64,000 nucleotides of DNA from Eutypa lata (GCA_022661535.1 JAKULF010000004.1:620001-684000), one strand, 5' to 3'. Positions 1 through 12,327 are shown, counted from the stretch's first letter. Numbers and translations are program-made. The notes: generated by a model not told the origin, from the letters alone.

Positions 1-1383
1 TTGGAGAAGACTTGCGATGAAGAAGATGTTTGCTAGTGGTTTCTGAAGGATGATAGCGTCCTGGTGCTCGTCGATGCGGCGATGGCATCGTGTTAGGGTA
101 CATGTTGTGCTGCGTAAGGAGGAGTAACGAGTGTGACGAATATTTATCGATTAAGTGGCATCACAATTCGAAATTCGAGTGGAATCTGCCTTGACGTCTC
201 GTTGGTAAGAAGGCGCTAAAGATAGGGAAAATATTAGGGGCAATACGAAAATAGATGAAAATGCGAACTGTACTTATGATATTGGGTGATAGTTCGTGTT
301 AGTTGTTGATGTGCACTACACTTCCACCTAATAGTGTACATATCCTGATGCATGATGCCACGTCATAAAACCAGTGTGTATGCGTCGACAAATTAGACTC
401 TGCTAAGTATTTGGGAATAGGTGACACTACCGAAGGACAAACTAGGCACGGATATGCTCCAAACTATTATTCGTGCCTTGTACCTTTACTTGGAATCATT
501 TCTATTGGCCCCACGTTCCCTCTAATATTTGCGAGAAGTATTTGGTTGCATCACTGCCTAAACCATCCCTTAGCAACCCAGCTAATCTTCCCAGCCACAA
601 CCGGCATCGAACCGAAATTTCGGTCGATCTTTTGCACCAACTCATTACAACTATGTATCTCCCTCAAATCCGCCGGGATTGACGATTGATAGGGCACATT
701 TACTTTTCCGGAAATTCTTGACAAAGCACCTATACTCCCTGCGAATATAGCAGAGCAACAGCATCTACTCACCAAACACAATTTAATTGTCATTCCCTTG
801 TCTTATCTCCAATGAAGTTACTACACCTAGGTACCATATGAGCAACAAGTTAAACTTCAAGTCTGGCGTTCTTCATCCAAAATGGCATCAAACTCAAGCA
901 GGTTCGTTGTAAGCTCATCACCTTAGCTACAGCCTGGCATCCTCTCGCGACGAGTAGCCGAACAAGAAGAGTGCAGATATGGCTATACACCCACCAAACT
1001 CTACAGCACAGTGGTTCCAAGCAGCAAATTAATATCACAGTGGCCTATGCCGATTCTAACAACGTACAAGCACATAACTACATGCGATACTACTGAGAAT
1101 AGCCTCTTACTTGTACTCGGAGAAGAGCAACGACATCACGAAAAGAATAGAAGAGTTTGATCTGAATATCCTCATGTACGTACGTCCTGTAGCTCTTCCT
1201 GTCCTTCGTGCCAATTATTCAAGCGGCACCTATCGTCTTATAGATAAGATGCGCGAAGTCCACTTGTTTTTTACGTCCTAAAGTTCAGTTGTCGGTTCGC
1301 AATATAAAAGTATTCAATCCTTCAGCCAATATTCCATTACTAACAGCAAGCAATTTCCGAACAGGTTAGCATCTCTTGTCGGT
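1..1383. other. Left flank, no gene recognised
   Basis: No reading frame in this stretch resembles a known protein and none is longer than about 90 codons. Base composition is ordinary. It is probably degenerate intergenic DNA adjoining the kinase-like relic that follows. Confidence 0.5.
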
Positions 1384-1741
1384 ATCGGAATATCGACACC
1401 TGCTGAGACCCATGCCTATAAACTGCTCCAACACAGAGACATCACGCCACAGTGCCTCAGCCATATTACGGCAAGCGGAGGAGCTACTGGCTTCCTCATG
1501 GAGTTCATGGAAGGTGCTCAAGTACCAGATACTACCTACATTCACGAATGCTTAGTTCCAGATCCTCCGCCATCTGTACCAAGTAGGCATCGTCCATGGT
1601 AACCCCCAACCGGAGAAGTTCCTTCTCGTAGACGGAAGAGTCTACATCATTGACTTTGAAGAAGCGAAGTATAAAGACGCCAACCTAACACATACACGTT
1701 CGAGGCCAACGTATCAGAGTCAGGGAAAATCATTCCATTGA
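1384..1741 (+). pseudogene. Kinase-like (protein kinase/APH fold) relic
   Basis: Two adjacent frames give convincing but broken kinase-like protein. The first (from 1384) reads as an N-lobe-like stretch containing THAYKLLQHRDITPQ and GFLMEFMEG. The second (from 1562) gives the catalytic core LYQVGIVHGNPQPEKFLLVD followed by VYIIDFEEAKYKD, matching the HGDxxPEN...IIDF pattern of fungal atypical kinases and phosphotransferases. The two halves differ by one frame, so at least one indel lies around 1540-1562. The catalytic Asp of HGD is Asn here (AAC instead of GAC, a G-to-A change, the direction RIP produces). No start, no flanking exons and no complete C-lobe were found. The kinase-like nature is well supported by the spaced motifs; the exact family is not. 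Confidence 0.6.
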
Positions 1742-1881
1742 AAATACTCGAGCCCAGGAGGCTCGGATAGGCGATAGGTACGCTGTCAATTAACTACACT
1801 AAACTTTCCTAATTGCATGCTAACAAGTCAGCTTCGTTGATAACTACGCCTCTACTTCCGAGCAAGCTATCAAGAAACCTC

Positions 1882-2135
1882 GTCTATCTATTTTGCTTTT
1901 TTCTTTTCCCTTCTCTTTCTAGTTTTCTCTTGGAGGGGGCCATCGGGGGAAGATTGTTTTTATTTCTTTCCTTTTTTGTCTTTTTCTTCCTTTTCTTCTT
2001 CTTTTTTCTTCATCTCATTTTTGTTTCTTTTTCTATTTTCTTTTCTTTTCTTTCTTTTTTTAGTTTCTCCTCTTGTACTATTTTTATTTCTTTTCTCGTC
2101 TTTTCTTTTTTCTTTTTTCTCTCATCGCTAATTAT
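1882..2135 (+). repeat. Long polypyrimidine tract
   Basis: About 250 bases are almost purely T and C on this strand (runs of T broken by single C), interrupted once near 1930-1952 by a G-rich patch. An open frame runs through it but encodes only Phe/Ser/Leu-rich low-complexity sequence and is not considered a gene. Confidence 0.8.
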
Positions 2136-4819
2136 CACTCCATTTCTACCTACGATACACCAACTTCCTCACACCTTTAGCATAGTATTTCACAACTTCC
2201 ACACCAGAAGGGGAAAGGGAAACGGAATTGTTGTTCGAGGAAAGTTATATACAATCACAGAGGCAGCAACACCACGATGGATACTCGCGCCGCCTAATAA
2301 ACAAAGAGGGAGATGGCCGATATGCATGAAAAGATTTATGTAAGCAACATTATGGATCCTATTATTTATGCCCCTTTTCTAGCGTCCCGTCGCTTACAGG
2401 TCCTTAATCATTACCCAGGTCCGCCTTCTCCAATCAAGAGGCTTTCGACACAGCCATATCAACCAAGATGTGCAAGTGCTGCATTGCCAATTCATATCCT
2501 TAATCTAGGAAGTTCATTTCACGATCGGGATTCCTGCCCTACACAATCCGCAATCCAATCAACATATACATGTCAATTACGACTTCATCTCCCGGTATGC
2601 TTCCCTAGTCAAGGATGGTATTGTAATCTTTTGCTCTATAATCGACACACCGGCCTGGCCATTTCAAAGCAGATACCAGAGCATGATCAAAATGCGGAGG
2701 CTCACCAACTAAGATACCATGAGTGGCCTACCCTAAGCAAAAAGGACAAAGACTCACCATCTCTGGTGTCAAAAAGGGGCGACCACATTTCAGTTCTGTC
2801 ATCTCGCGTGACTGGTCAGTCGACAGGCTAGCGTCTTAGGGCCACTCAATCAGTTACGTCGCGATTACTGGTCCCCTTGCCATCCCAGTGCGCTTGGGAT
2901 GTGATCTTCTGTGCACGAAACTCGGAGGGCCAGCAAGGCTACTACTACGAGCTTGAATGATATTACGACTCGTTACCCGAATTCCCATAGTCGAGCAATC
3001 AAATACCGGCGCCTCCGCCAAGAACCGTTGCGATACCTCTTCGGCCTCTGACCAGGGACCCCCGAGGATTAGTCGTAATAGTGTGTTGGCGAATCAGCAC
3101 CTAGATCGAACTCTCCTTCTACAAGTTGAACGACAGATCGCGGAATATGAGGCTCAGGCGAGAGGAGGGCACCGGCCCGGGGTTGGAAATCTCAGCCTCA
3201 CCTTCGACGTGTACTTCCGCGGGGTAGAAGGCTTGTTTGAGATTTGCTCATTCATACATACCTACTTGGATACCGAGTTCATGGTTCATGAACACATAGG
3301 GACATACCCTGTCCATGAGAACAGGAAGGAAAACAACAATGATCGTTATATTTAAACGAGGATATACATATGTGTGGAGGGAGAGAACGCCCTTCAGGAG
3401 CAAGGAGGCTGAGGAGGTAAACGTCCTCTTTCTTGGATGAAGCTTCTTCGGAGAAGGTGGGCACCTCCTCTTCTTCAACCTAATCCATCATTTTTCCATC
3501 TCGTCATCCACCAAAGGGTCAACTTTCACGAGCAGAACAATCCAATCTTCCACCACAGCTCAATAACAACAGAGTAACTCGTCTTTACAGCGAGCTAGAT
3601 ATGATTAGGAGAGTTGTGGTAGCAAGACATGTGCTACCAGGAACACAAATTGGAGCTTTGAAATTTGGGATCCCTCGGTCCCATTTCATGCGATTTCCCG
3701 TCTTCAGTGGGAATTCTTTTTATCCAAAGACTGAAACAGAGTTCACCAGTAGTGTAGCCTACACCCGCTGTCAGGGACTTTCACTTGGCTAGGCCTGGTT
3801 TACTTCCACGGAAGCTTTTGTTTCTGATATTGGTCTTGTATACCCCCGCACATTCCTTCCACCCTGTCCCTGTAACACATTCACTTCTCTTCATCAACAC
3901 GCATTCCTCTCCTTTTACCAGACCTTGCAGGACCTAGCGTGGTGAATTGAATTCGAAAACAACTCGAACCAAGACTTGAAGCTCGAGTACGAGGTATTTT
4001 AGCCAATTTCAGAGCCATTCTTCCACAACAACTGATTCAGTTTCAGGGGCTCGTCGGCATGTATTACTAGGAGTGGGTAGCAAGACAGGACATAGCAGAA
4101 CTGCAGAAGACGGTCGAACATCTCATCACTAGGATCGGATTTCTCAGGTGAATAAAATAATATGCATTTCTTGTCAAAGTAAAGAGCAGTTCACATTATT
4201 ATAAGGTAGATGGTTATGTCTCACCGGCATCAAGTCTGTGAAAAGTAGCATTGAGATAGACAACTATGCTCGGAGAAGCATTCTATCTAACTAGAACATA
4301 CTGGCTGGTAGTTCACAGGAAGACATGGCAAACGGGAGATGAACCAACACTAAGGGAAATAATAGAAAGGGGTCCACAAGATAACGAACAAGGGCTTTGC
4401 CATCTAAAGTTATAGCCAGTAGATGATTAGTCCTATTACAGCAATTAAATTTCAAATCCATCTGCTCTCTTGAGTCCGTTGATATGAATATTCCAATGGG
4501 GGTAAAGAGGAAAGTGGATTTCCCCGCGGATTGTGGTCCTAGTTTGTAGTTGTATTATTTCGGGGGTTTCAATGGGGTCATTCTGGATGGCACAAGTTAA
4601 AAGAATAGATATCATCTCTACATTGCTGTGTCTAGTATACAATTATGTATAGTAGTCACGACGCATCTAGCTAGACTTTGCATGAATTAGATATCCATTA
4701 GGTCTTCTTAAATTCGCGAAATGAACAGTGCAGTTCTCGAGAGCCCGATTCTTATATAGATGCCACAAATCTCGCAATGCGTAAAATATTGGCTACGATT
4801 TCAAGTTGTTATTCTAGGT
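2136..4819. other. Gene-free stretch with possible relics
   Basis: Several frames stay open for 60-170 codons (for example 2313-2831 and 2957-3355, the latter containing the natural-looking segment LLQVERQIAEYEAQARGG), but none has a recognisable domain, a convincing start or intron signals. They may be remnants of a gene decayed beyond recognition. No RNA gene was seen. Confidence 0.4.
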
Positions 4820-5147
4820 AAATGTATATCGATTAATATAAATTAAATGTTAATTTTGTACAGCAAGTCACTAGGTAGCTAGGCTTACATATGCCTAGAA
4901 CGAAATGCGATTTTAAGGGTCGGAAATGAATACTTATAAATAACTTACGAAAGCTTATGCGTTTTTATAAGTAACTTACAAGTACCTACGATTTTTTATA
5001 AATATTTTACGAGTAATTTACGATTTTTTTTATAATTTATAAGTTATTTATAAATAATTTTAAAAAACTTATTATTAATTTATAACGATTATTATAAAAT
5101 TATTTAATTTTTTTAAAAAAAACTTTTTATATAATATTAATTAATAA

Positions 5148-5318
5148 TAAATAAAGTATATATAATACTTTAAGCATTTAAAAGTTTAAGATTTATATAT
5201 AAAAAAGTTATTATATAATTATTAATAATTTATATATTTATATTATTAAAATATAATTAAATATAATAATAAATTATAATTATAATTATCGTAAATAAAA
5301 ATGATAATATATTATAAT
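5148..5318 (+). repeat. Direct repeat copy 1 inside the AT-rich block
   Basis: Starts with TAAATAAAGTATATATAATA and runs through a shared series of AT words to AATATATTATAATT. The same series recurs from 6681 with a few insertions and substitutions. The spacing of 1533 bp would fit terminal repeats of a small decayed element or two tandem copies. Confidence 0.75.
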
Positions 5319-6680
5319 TTATAAAAATATAAATAATTATAAGCTTATAACGTAATTATTAAGTAATAATAAAGTAATTTAAAAAAGTAAATATAATAAA
5401 TTATTTTTAATTAATAATTTTAATTAATTAAAAAAAGCTTTTTATATATTTTAACGCTTTTAAGTCGTTACGTAATCGCAAGTTACGTGTTTTAAATAAT
5501 TATATTTTAATTTTTAATATAATAATAATTTAAAAACGTTTTAAGTTTTAAAAAGCTTAAAAACGTTATATTATATCGTATATTACGTTATAAATAAATA
5601 ATAATAAAGGTTATTTAATTATAAATTAATTAATTAAAAATAAATAAAAATTATTTAATTATAAATTAACGTAATTATAAAAGATTTTATTTATTTATAT
5701 TATTATTAAATTACTTTATTATTAATATAAAAACATTTTATTTAAAAGTTTAAAATTATTTAAAAAATATTTAAACGTAAAAAATGCGTTATATTTAATT
5801 AATAAATATTATATTACGTATAATATAAAACGTTAAAGTTAAATTATCGTTATTTTAAAAAGATTTAAATATAAAAAAAATGTTTATTTAATTATTAAAC
5901 GTTATATTATTAAATAATAAAAATCGTTAAAATATATAATTATTATTATTTTAAAAGAAATTTATATATAAATATAAAAATATTTTATTATTTTAATTAA
6001 AAAATATATTTAAAAGTATAAATAACGATAACTCGAAATATATTTACGATAAAATAAATAAAGTAAATATTAAAAAGAAATATAAAAAATAATAATAAAA
6101 AAATAAAATCGAAAAAAATAAAATAATCGATAATAATTAAATAAAATAAGTTTTATTAAAATTATTAAATTAATAAAAGTAATAATTAATAAGTTATTAT
6201 TATTATTAATATTATTACGAATTAAATAAAAAAACGTATTACGTAATTTTAAATATTTACAAAATAAGTAAAAATAATAAATTAATAAAAAAAAAGAAAA
6301 ATATAATAATAATTAATATTTTCGAATTATTTATATATAAGTAAAATAAATTTTTTAACGATTTCTTTTATTATAAATGTTTTTTTATTATTTTAATTAT
6401 TTAATTTATATATATTACTTAAGATAAATCGTAATAAATATTTATTTTATATATTAAAGTTAAATTATTATTATATATTATTAAAGTATTATATTTATAA
6501 AAATAAAAAAAGTTAATTAAATAAAGAAAAAATAAATAATTTTAAAATTAATAAAAACGTTATTATTAATATAAAAACATCGTTAATATATATAAATATA
6601 AATACGTTAAAGCTTTAAAAAAATTATCGTTAAAATAAATTTTATAATAATTTATTTTTTAAAATATAAAAATATATTAA

Positions 6681-6873
6681 TAAATAAAGTATATATAATA
6701 CTTTAAGCGATAAAATTAAATATTTAAAGTATTTAAAAATTTAAAATTTATATATATAAAAATTATTATATAATTATTAATAATTTATATATTTATATTA
6801 TTAAAATATAATTAAAGATAATAACGAATTATAATTATAATTATTATAAATAAAAATAATAATATATTATAAT
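6681..6873 (+). repeat. Direct repeat copy 2 inside the AT-rich block
   Basis: Second copy of the sequence at 5148-5318, in the same orientation. It carries an extra ~20 bp after the common word CTTTAAGC but is otherwise collinear, which argues against chance similarity from composition alone. Confidence 0.75.
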
Positions 6874-7210
6874 TATATTTCGATTTTTTATATTAATTAT
6901 TATATTATATATTATATAAAAATAATTTTGTTAATATTTTTAAAAAGGTTTATAAATTATTTATAAAAAAAAAGTTTATAAATATTTATAAATTTATAAG
7001 TATTTTATTATAAACGAGCTTTTTTTATCTTTATATAATTTTTAAAATAATTAATTTATTATATTTAAAAATACATTATAATAATATAATTAATTCGAAT
7101 ATTAAAAATAATATAAATATAATAAGCTTTTAACTTTATATTAAATATAAATATAAGTTATAAAGTTATATTATATATTGTTATTACTTAAATAAATAAG
7201 TTATTTATGT

Positions 7211-9139
7211 ACAAGTAAAGGGCATTTTACGCATTATATAGCCACAGGTGTAGGGCGTTCCAGCCACCTGGATTTACCAGCCACCGTATTTCAACACCTC
7301 GTATTGTTACAAAACCACTCATTCCTTTCCTTGTCACATACCTAGCAATATGGTCACGTAAATTGGATCACCTATAAGATAGAAAGCCTTGGCAGATCCA
7401 ACCTTTATTGTATATTGGCTTCAGGACTATATGAAGCCTTCGAAGACCCCTTAGATAGCCTCTCCTTTACTCGCCAGCAATCAATCTAAGTAATTTGCCT
7501 TCATCACCTTTTGTTACCTTAAAATCAAGACCAGGAACAGCCGTTCCGTTACACGTACGCCTTTAAGCCATACATAAGATAAATACCAATTCACGTACGG
7601 CCACATTGATTTCAGCATCTGTGGAAAAACAACCCTAACGCAAATCCTATTTCCTAGCCACCCTCCAACAACTTAGGATGCCTAGTAAGTAGAAGTATAA
7701 TCCCCACACACTCCCCATTAGCCAGAACATTCTTCCTCTGTGCACATTTTTATCATCATACTTGAAACTTCAAATAACCGTTTACCAAACTGCAGCTGGC
7801 CCTTACCTTTCTAAATCAGTTCCCTTGCCATCGGCGTTGTGACTCTGCCTACATCTATTATCCTGCCCTCGAAACCCGGCAACGATGTCGTCGTACAGTA
7901 TTTGATTGTCATAGCTGGGGCCTGACGGAGGATCCCCTGTATTGAGGAAGGGGTGAGAATCGTAAGCCAGTTAGCGGCTAGAGTTTGCCAGTGCTTAGAT
8001 ATTCACGGTATGTTTGGTCAGCCCTTCGGATTACACGTGCAATATATTGCCATTCTCCTAAGACGGAAGTGTCCACCACATACATCAGACAATGAAAGAT
8101 GGTCAGCTCCGAGCTAACAACATTACACGATTGGTGGTGTAGCGGTATAGTCCTTTATAGAATCTTTCGGTAAAACATTGCTGAATTAAGGGGTCAAAGC
8201 TATGAGTGGTGGATGTATCAGTACAAGCCAACATGGCTGATTGTGTATATAAGCAGACGTTCCTCCCACCTCTATAGTAGCTGTCACCTTAGTCAATTAA
8301 GCTCATTACCCTGTCTTTCAGCAAAGATCGGACGTCCAAACGTTATTAATTTGAACGCTTATTATGGCTGATGTTCCTACATCCTTTTATTCTGTTCTGT
8401 CACAGAACTGACTCCCGCGGAACTGATCATAATGATAGATTGGCCAAGTGTTCGCGTTGACATGAGATGTCAAAGCTACATGATCCACACGGCGAACGTC
8501 GAACTCATCAACATGAAGACAGGATCGCTTCACTTGTCAGGGACCATGGTTGACAACAGCATAGACATGGCTAAGCATCAATGGTATAATAGATCACCAA
8601 AGTGTCAACCACAGTGTCCTCCCGTGTGTGTTCGTATATTACCCTTTTCGAAATTAATAGTTGACGGTTTCGAGAATTTAAGTACACCCCCTCGAACCTA
8701 CAAGAGTTTGGATACGAGGTCACGGATAGCTTTGACAGTCCAGGGAATGCTGTTGTCGGATGAGTGGTTAATATTGCTGTGTGGACCTTATCGTTCCTGT
8801 CTATCACCAGGCTTCCCCCAATTTTCATACACCTTTTCGCAAACAACAACGTCAACTACATTCACAACTTTTCCTAAATTAGTTTTGGAACCTCATAGGC
8901 ATTCAAAAGGAATGATAATAATTATTTCCAACAAAGGGATTTCCTGTCAGTGTATAGCAGGGCCAAGGTGTCCTGCGTCAACGTCGCAGTCAGAGCAGAG
9001 TACTAAGCTCATAGAGCAGGATAAGCGTATTCGAAGATCCTATTGTATATATAGAAAGTCCTAGCTACCTAACCCTGGTTTGAGATCTCTCCAGGAAATT
9101 ATCACTGTCTGTTATGCCATACTATTCTCATAAATTAGG
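7211..9139. other. Gene-free stretch between AT block and cluster
   Basis: Normal base composition. A 210-codon frame is open on the plus strand (8432-9064), but its translation is compositionally odd, matches no family that I recognise and lacks intron signals. I see no supported gene, RNA or mobile element here. Confidence 0.4.
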
Positions 9140-9315
9140 TACATTATAGATACAAAAGCGCCTTGGACTGCCAAGGCAATTCGGGACCTCGTCGAAGCAA
9201 TTGCCAAGAACGGAACCTTTAATAAACCAGACGACAACCCCCCATTTTGTAAAGTCAAGGGCTTCAAGCAGATTGAGGGTATGATAATTCAATTCTCTAC
9301 TGATGTGGGCTTGTA
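9140..9315 (+). pseudogene. Short coding-like relic of unknown family
   Basis: One frame reads IIDTKAPWTAKAIRDLVEAI and then AKNGTFNKPDDN, which has the amphipathic look of real protein. After a run of six C residues near 9238-9243 a second frame continues with PPFCKVKGFKQIEG. If the pieces belong together, a one-base slip in the C run separates them. No start or domain is identifiable and the assignment as a relic is tentative. Confidence 0.25.
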
Positions 9316-9339
9316 GGGGTTAAAAGTAAGTCTAAGCAA

Positions 9340-12327
9340 TTAGACCCCACGGCTTTTTAGAGCCGCCCGCAACGTCTTGGAGAATGATGCAACGTGATCT
9401 GGCCCTATCATTGTGTAGTGGCCGCCACCAACCTCATGGAAACATGGTTTTGTTATGCAAAAGTCATGCCAACGGCTAAGGTGCTGGCTAATCCATTCGC
9501 TGCGTGAGGAAGCTGCCACGGATAGCGGTTCTGCAACGAACACGTCAAGGACGGCTACGCAATCCCTCGGCTCATAGTCAACGGCTATACTCTGGAGCCC
9601 GTACGCGACATCAGCCCACTGCATTAGTTCAGCCTCTCCTAAACCTAGCTCATGTAGACGCCCAACATCAGCAAGCGCTAGTACGTGATATAACGCCTTG
9701 GACTGGGACGAATTGTAGTATACGGTATCATGGCTGGCCATTTTGTGAACAGTCTCTTCGTCGATAAGCCCGAGAAACTGCCCCAAGTGCAGGAGACACA
9801 TATTCCAAGTAAGCTGTCGCATGCGGTGTTTTATATGGGGCGGGAGATTGAAGCTGGCTAGGAACCCGACGGTCTCCCCAACAGCTTCAAGCTTCTTCGC
9901 CATCTCAAACGCCAGCATCGCGCCGTAGCTGTAACCAGCAATGCAATATGGACCCCGTGGCTGCTTACTTCGAATGGATGCTGTATATGTCTCCACAGCC
10001 TCGGCGATGCAACTGAAGTTGCGTTGACCCGGCTCGAAGCCAGGTGCCCGAAGGGCATAAATGCACCGATCATCATCTTTCAAATGTTGAGCTAGGCCAA
10101 CGAAGACGAGCATCTCGCCCACACCCGGGTGAACTAGCCAGAGCGGCGTTTTGCTGCCACCTGCCCGGAGGACGACCACTGGGTCGTAATTCATGCCTAG
10201 TGTCGACCCAAGATCTTTTGCGGGCGAAAGCCCTATCCGGTTCTGAGTATCCTGACACAGGGCGATGACCAATGTCCGTACGGTGGGGGTTTTCATCAAC
10301 GTAACGATGGCTACGTTGATCCCTAATCGGTTACTGATACGGTGCTTCAACCGGATCAGATCTAGCGATGTAAACCCCAAGTCGAAGATAGGGGTGCCCA
10401 TGCCAATAGACCCCAAGTCGAGCCCCTTCGTCTCGGCAAAGTCTGCCAGAAGGAGCTCTTCTTCCTTGGTAGAAGCTAGGTGTGCTGACTCCACTCCCTT
10501 CTGTTGCCTGAAGGCATTGACCTCTTGGTGATGGTACGCAACGTCCCCGTCCCATGCACCGCTTTCAAACAGAGCGCGCATTTTGGTCCCCGATATCTTG
10601 CCAAGCGTACTCTTAGGTAGCAGATGAAGAGAAGGTTTACGTATCGCGAATACACATGGATGCGATGAACTCAACATCATGCACGCCTGGACTGCGCGGC
10701 TATCGATATCAGCTATGTCTTTGGCCTCCAAAATCTCCTCGCGCGAGACATACGCCACCGTGATTTGTTCAGTGGGAGCCCCGGGGTGGCGGGATGGGAA
10801 AATTATAACATGGTTGATGCATGTTCCGCGCAGTGCTTTTTCCAGCGCTGCCTGGACTTCGGCTGTGACGATCTTAACACCGTTGATGTTGATGATATCC
10901 TTGGAACGCCCTATCATGCCCATGTTGCCATTTGCATCTATTACAGCCTGATCGCCTGTGCGAAACCATCCATCGCCAGAGACAAACGCCTCCGCTGTTG
11001 CCGCTGGGTTGCGATAGTAACCGTCGAAGACTACAGTACCACGCACTTCAAGGTGACCCGGCTCGTCTGGGCCCGTGCATGCGCCGGTGTCATCCACGAG
11101 ACGCATCTCAATGCCTGGCATACAATGACCTAGGGACGCCACGTTTCGGCCTAGCTTTATGTCGTATGCTGGACAGTCGGTATTGTAAATGGCACCTGCG
11201 CATGTTTCTGTCATACCAAAGCCTGGCTGGATCACATTGGGCGGTGCACCATGGCGTTCGAGTAGTGCTGCCGTGGCTGTAATTGTATCGATATCGTTAG
11301 CTTCGCCACCGGATATTAGCGCCGTCAAATTAGACAAATCACAAGTCGTTGGACTGGGGAGCGAAGATGGATTCGATGCCACTAGCTGGGCGAGGAAGAA
11401 ATTTGGGGCAAACGTCCGGGAGACAGAGTGCCGGCTTAATAGTTCCAGGAATAGCGAAGGTGACGCAACGACATCAGCAGCATGTACGTGTACCTGGTCA
11501 AGGCCGAGCCACAAGGCAGTGAGGTGCGTTTCAACCAGAGCTGCGACATGGTCCATTCCGATCCAGTTTAAAAAGGCGCCGTTGGCTGGTAATAAGCGCA
11601 TCGACATTTTGCCAGCTATAGAGGCGAGCATCTGAGTGTGTGTGAGGCGCACAGCTTTTGCGTTGCCTGTACTTCCTGACGTCAACATAAGAGCAGCTGG
11701 TTGGTTAACCTCGAGTGGAAGGTTCATAGTCGTGTGTAAAGCGGCATGGGAATTATCATCTCCAGAGAGTGCTCTCTTTGTTCTGATATCTGCTGCCTCT
11801 AGGAGATCGGCTGAATAAAGTTGCAGGGCATGTCCTCCACCTTCAAACAGTGACAAAGAACTCGCCCTCGTGATACAGATAGGAGACGCAAGTACTTGTG
11901 AAAGTCCCTGGAGATGCTTCATGCGACTTTCTTTGACATTGCTTAAAGGTGGGGACATAACTGGTACGCCGCGTGCCAGGACTACAGCCCAGAACCAAAC
12001 AATGGCATCCCAATGATCATCGAGGTGAAGAAGTACCGGTTTTCCATAACCAAAACATGCCAGGTTTGCGAGCTTTTGACTGTTTTTCTTGGCTTTCCCG
12101 TGAAGGGTTCCATAAGATACTTGGTTTGGCACTGAGGATGCGGTGCTCCCAAGGGGGTAGAACAGTAGGTGTTTCGTTGGGACTGAGTTAGCCTGCGCAA
12201 GGAGAATATCCTGGATAAGTCTCCAAGGTTCCTGATCAGGACCGTAAGTTCGCGATTGCTTGCTGTTGCTTTCTGCGGCAAAGTCTGCTGACTTGTCCTG
12301 CTTCCTTCCATTCCCTCCTAAGTTCAT
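9340..12327 (-). CDS. NRPS-like A-T-TE synthetase, arylpyruvate-condensing type
   Basis: Intronless gene of 995 residues. The adenylation domain (about 35-590) shows the P-loop TSGSTGNAKAV (217-228), GFGMTET (369-375), WFRTGD (454-459), GRSKDIININGVKI (473-486) and the A10 lysine in LPKSTLGKISG (Lys577). A carrier domain follows with DLGFTSLDLIRLK, Ser654 being the expected phosphopantetheine site. The C-terminal thioesterase has VHPGVG, the nucleophile elbow GYSYG (Ser800) and GGGHY with the likely catalytic His970. No condensation domain is present. This order, length and the FLNWIGMDHVAALVETHL stretch match the enzymes that activate aromatic alpha-keto acids and dimerise them into terphenylquinones, furanones or dioxolanones (TdiA/AtqA/MicA/BtyA-like). 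The ATG at 12327 is used; seven more codons upstream are open but begin only with TTG. Substrate and product are inference. Confidence 0.93.
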   Translation of the reverse strand: MNLGGNGRKQDKSADFAAESNSKQSRTYGPDQEPWRLIQDILLAQANSVPTKHLLFYPLGSTASSVPNQVSYGTLHGKAKKNSQKLANLACFGYGKPVLLHLDDHWDAIVWFWAVVLARGVPVMSPPLSNVKESRMKHLQGLSQVLASPICITRASSLSLFEGGGHALQLYSADLLEAADIRTKRALSGDDNSHAALHTTMNLPLEVNQPAALMLTSGSTGNAKAVRLTHTQMLASIAGKMSMRLLPANGAFLNWIGMDHVAALVETHLTALWLGLDQVHVHAADVVASPSLFLELLSRHSVSRTFAPNFFLAQLVASNPSSLPSPTTCDLSNLTALISGGEANDIDTITATAALLERHGAPPNVIQPGFGMTETCAGAIYNTDCPAYDIKLGRNVASLGHCMPGIEMRLVDDTGACTGPDEPGHLEVRGTVVFDGYYRNPAATAEAFVSGDGWFRTGDQAVIDANGNMGMIGRSKDIININGVKIVTAEVQAALEKALRGTCINHVIIFPSRHPGAPTEQITVAYVSREEILEAKDIADIDSRAVQACMMLSSSHPCVFAIRKPSLHLLPKSTLGKISGTKMRALFESGAWDGDVAYHHQEVNAFRQQKGVESAHLASTKEEELLLADFAETKGLDLGSIGMGTPIFDLGFTSLDLIRLKHRISNRLGINVAIVTLMKTPTVRTLVIALCQDTQNRIGLSPAKDLGSTLGMNYDPVVVLRAGGSKTPLWLVHPGVGEMLVFVGLAQHLKDDDRCIYALRAPGFEPGQRNFSCIAEAVETYTASIRSKQPRGPYCIAGYSYGAMLAFEMAKKLEAVGETVGFLASFNLPPHIKHRMRQLTWNMCLLHLGQFLGLIDEETVHKMASHDTVYYNSSQSKALYHVLALADVGRLHELGLGEAELMQWADVAYGLQSIAVDYEPRDCVAVLDVFVAEPLSVAASSRSEWISQHLSRWHDFCITKPCFHEVGGGHYTMIGPDHVASFSKTLRAALKSRGV

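Larger units (their letters stand above)
4820..7210. repeat. Extreme AT-rich block, probably RIP-mutated repeat DNA
   Basis: About 2.4 kb consist almost wholly of A and T. The few remaining C residues sit mostly in CG dinucleotides (ACG, TCG) or in AAGCTT words, while CA/TG dinucleotides are nearly absent and TA is hugely abundant. That pattern is what RIP leaves, because it converts CpA to TpA most readily. Both edges are abrupt: normal composition resumes at about 7210. Nothing codes for protein inside. An internal direct repeat suggests that the block derives from one or more transposon copies. Confidence 0.85.

Noticed and set aside
1813..2343. 176-codon open frame through the polypyrimidine tract
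   Set aside because: The translation is Phe/Ser/Leu low complexity created by the T/C run; there is no domain and no other coding sign.
8130..8215. tRNA-like A-box (TGGTGTAGCGGT)
   Set aside because: No B-box or matching acceptor stem within tRNA distance.
8432..9064. 210-codon plus-strand frame before the cluster
   Set aside because: Composition is not protein-like, no family resemblance or intron signals were found, and the overlapping minus-strand frame is equally unconvincing.
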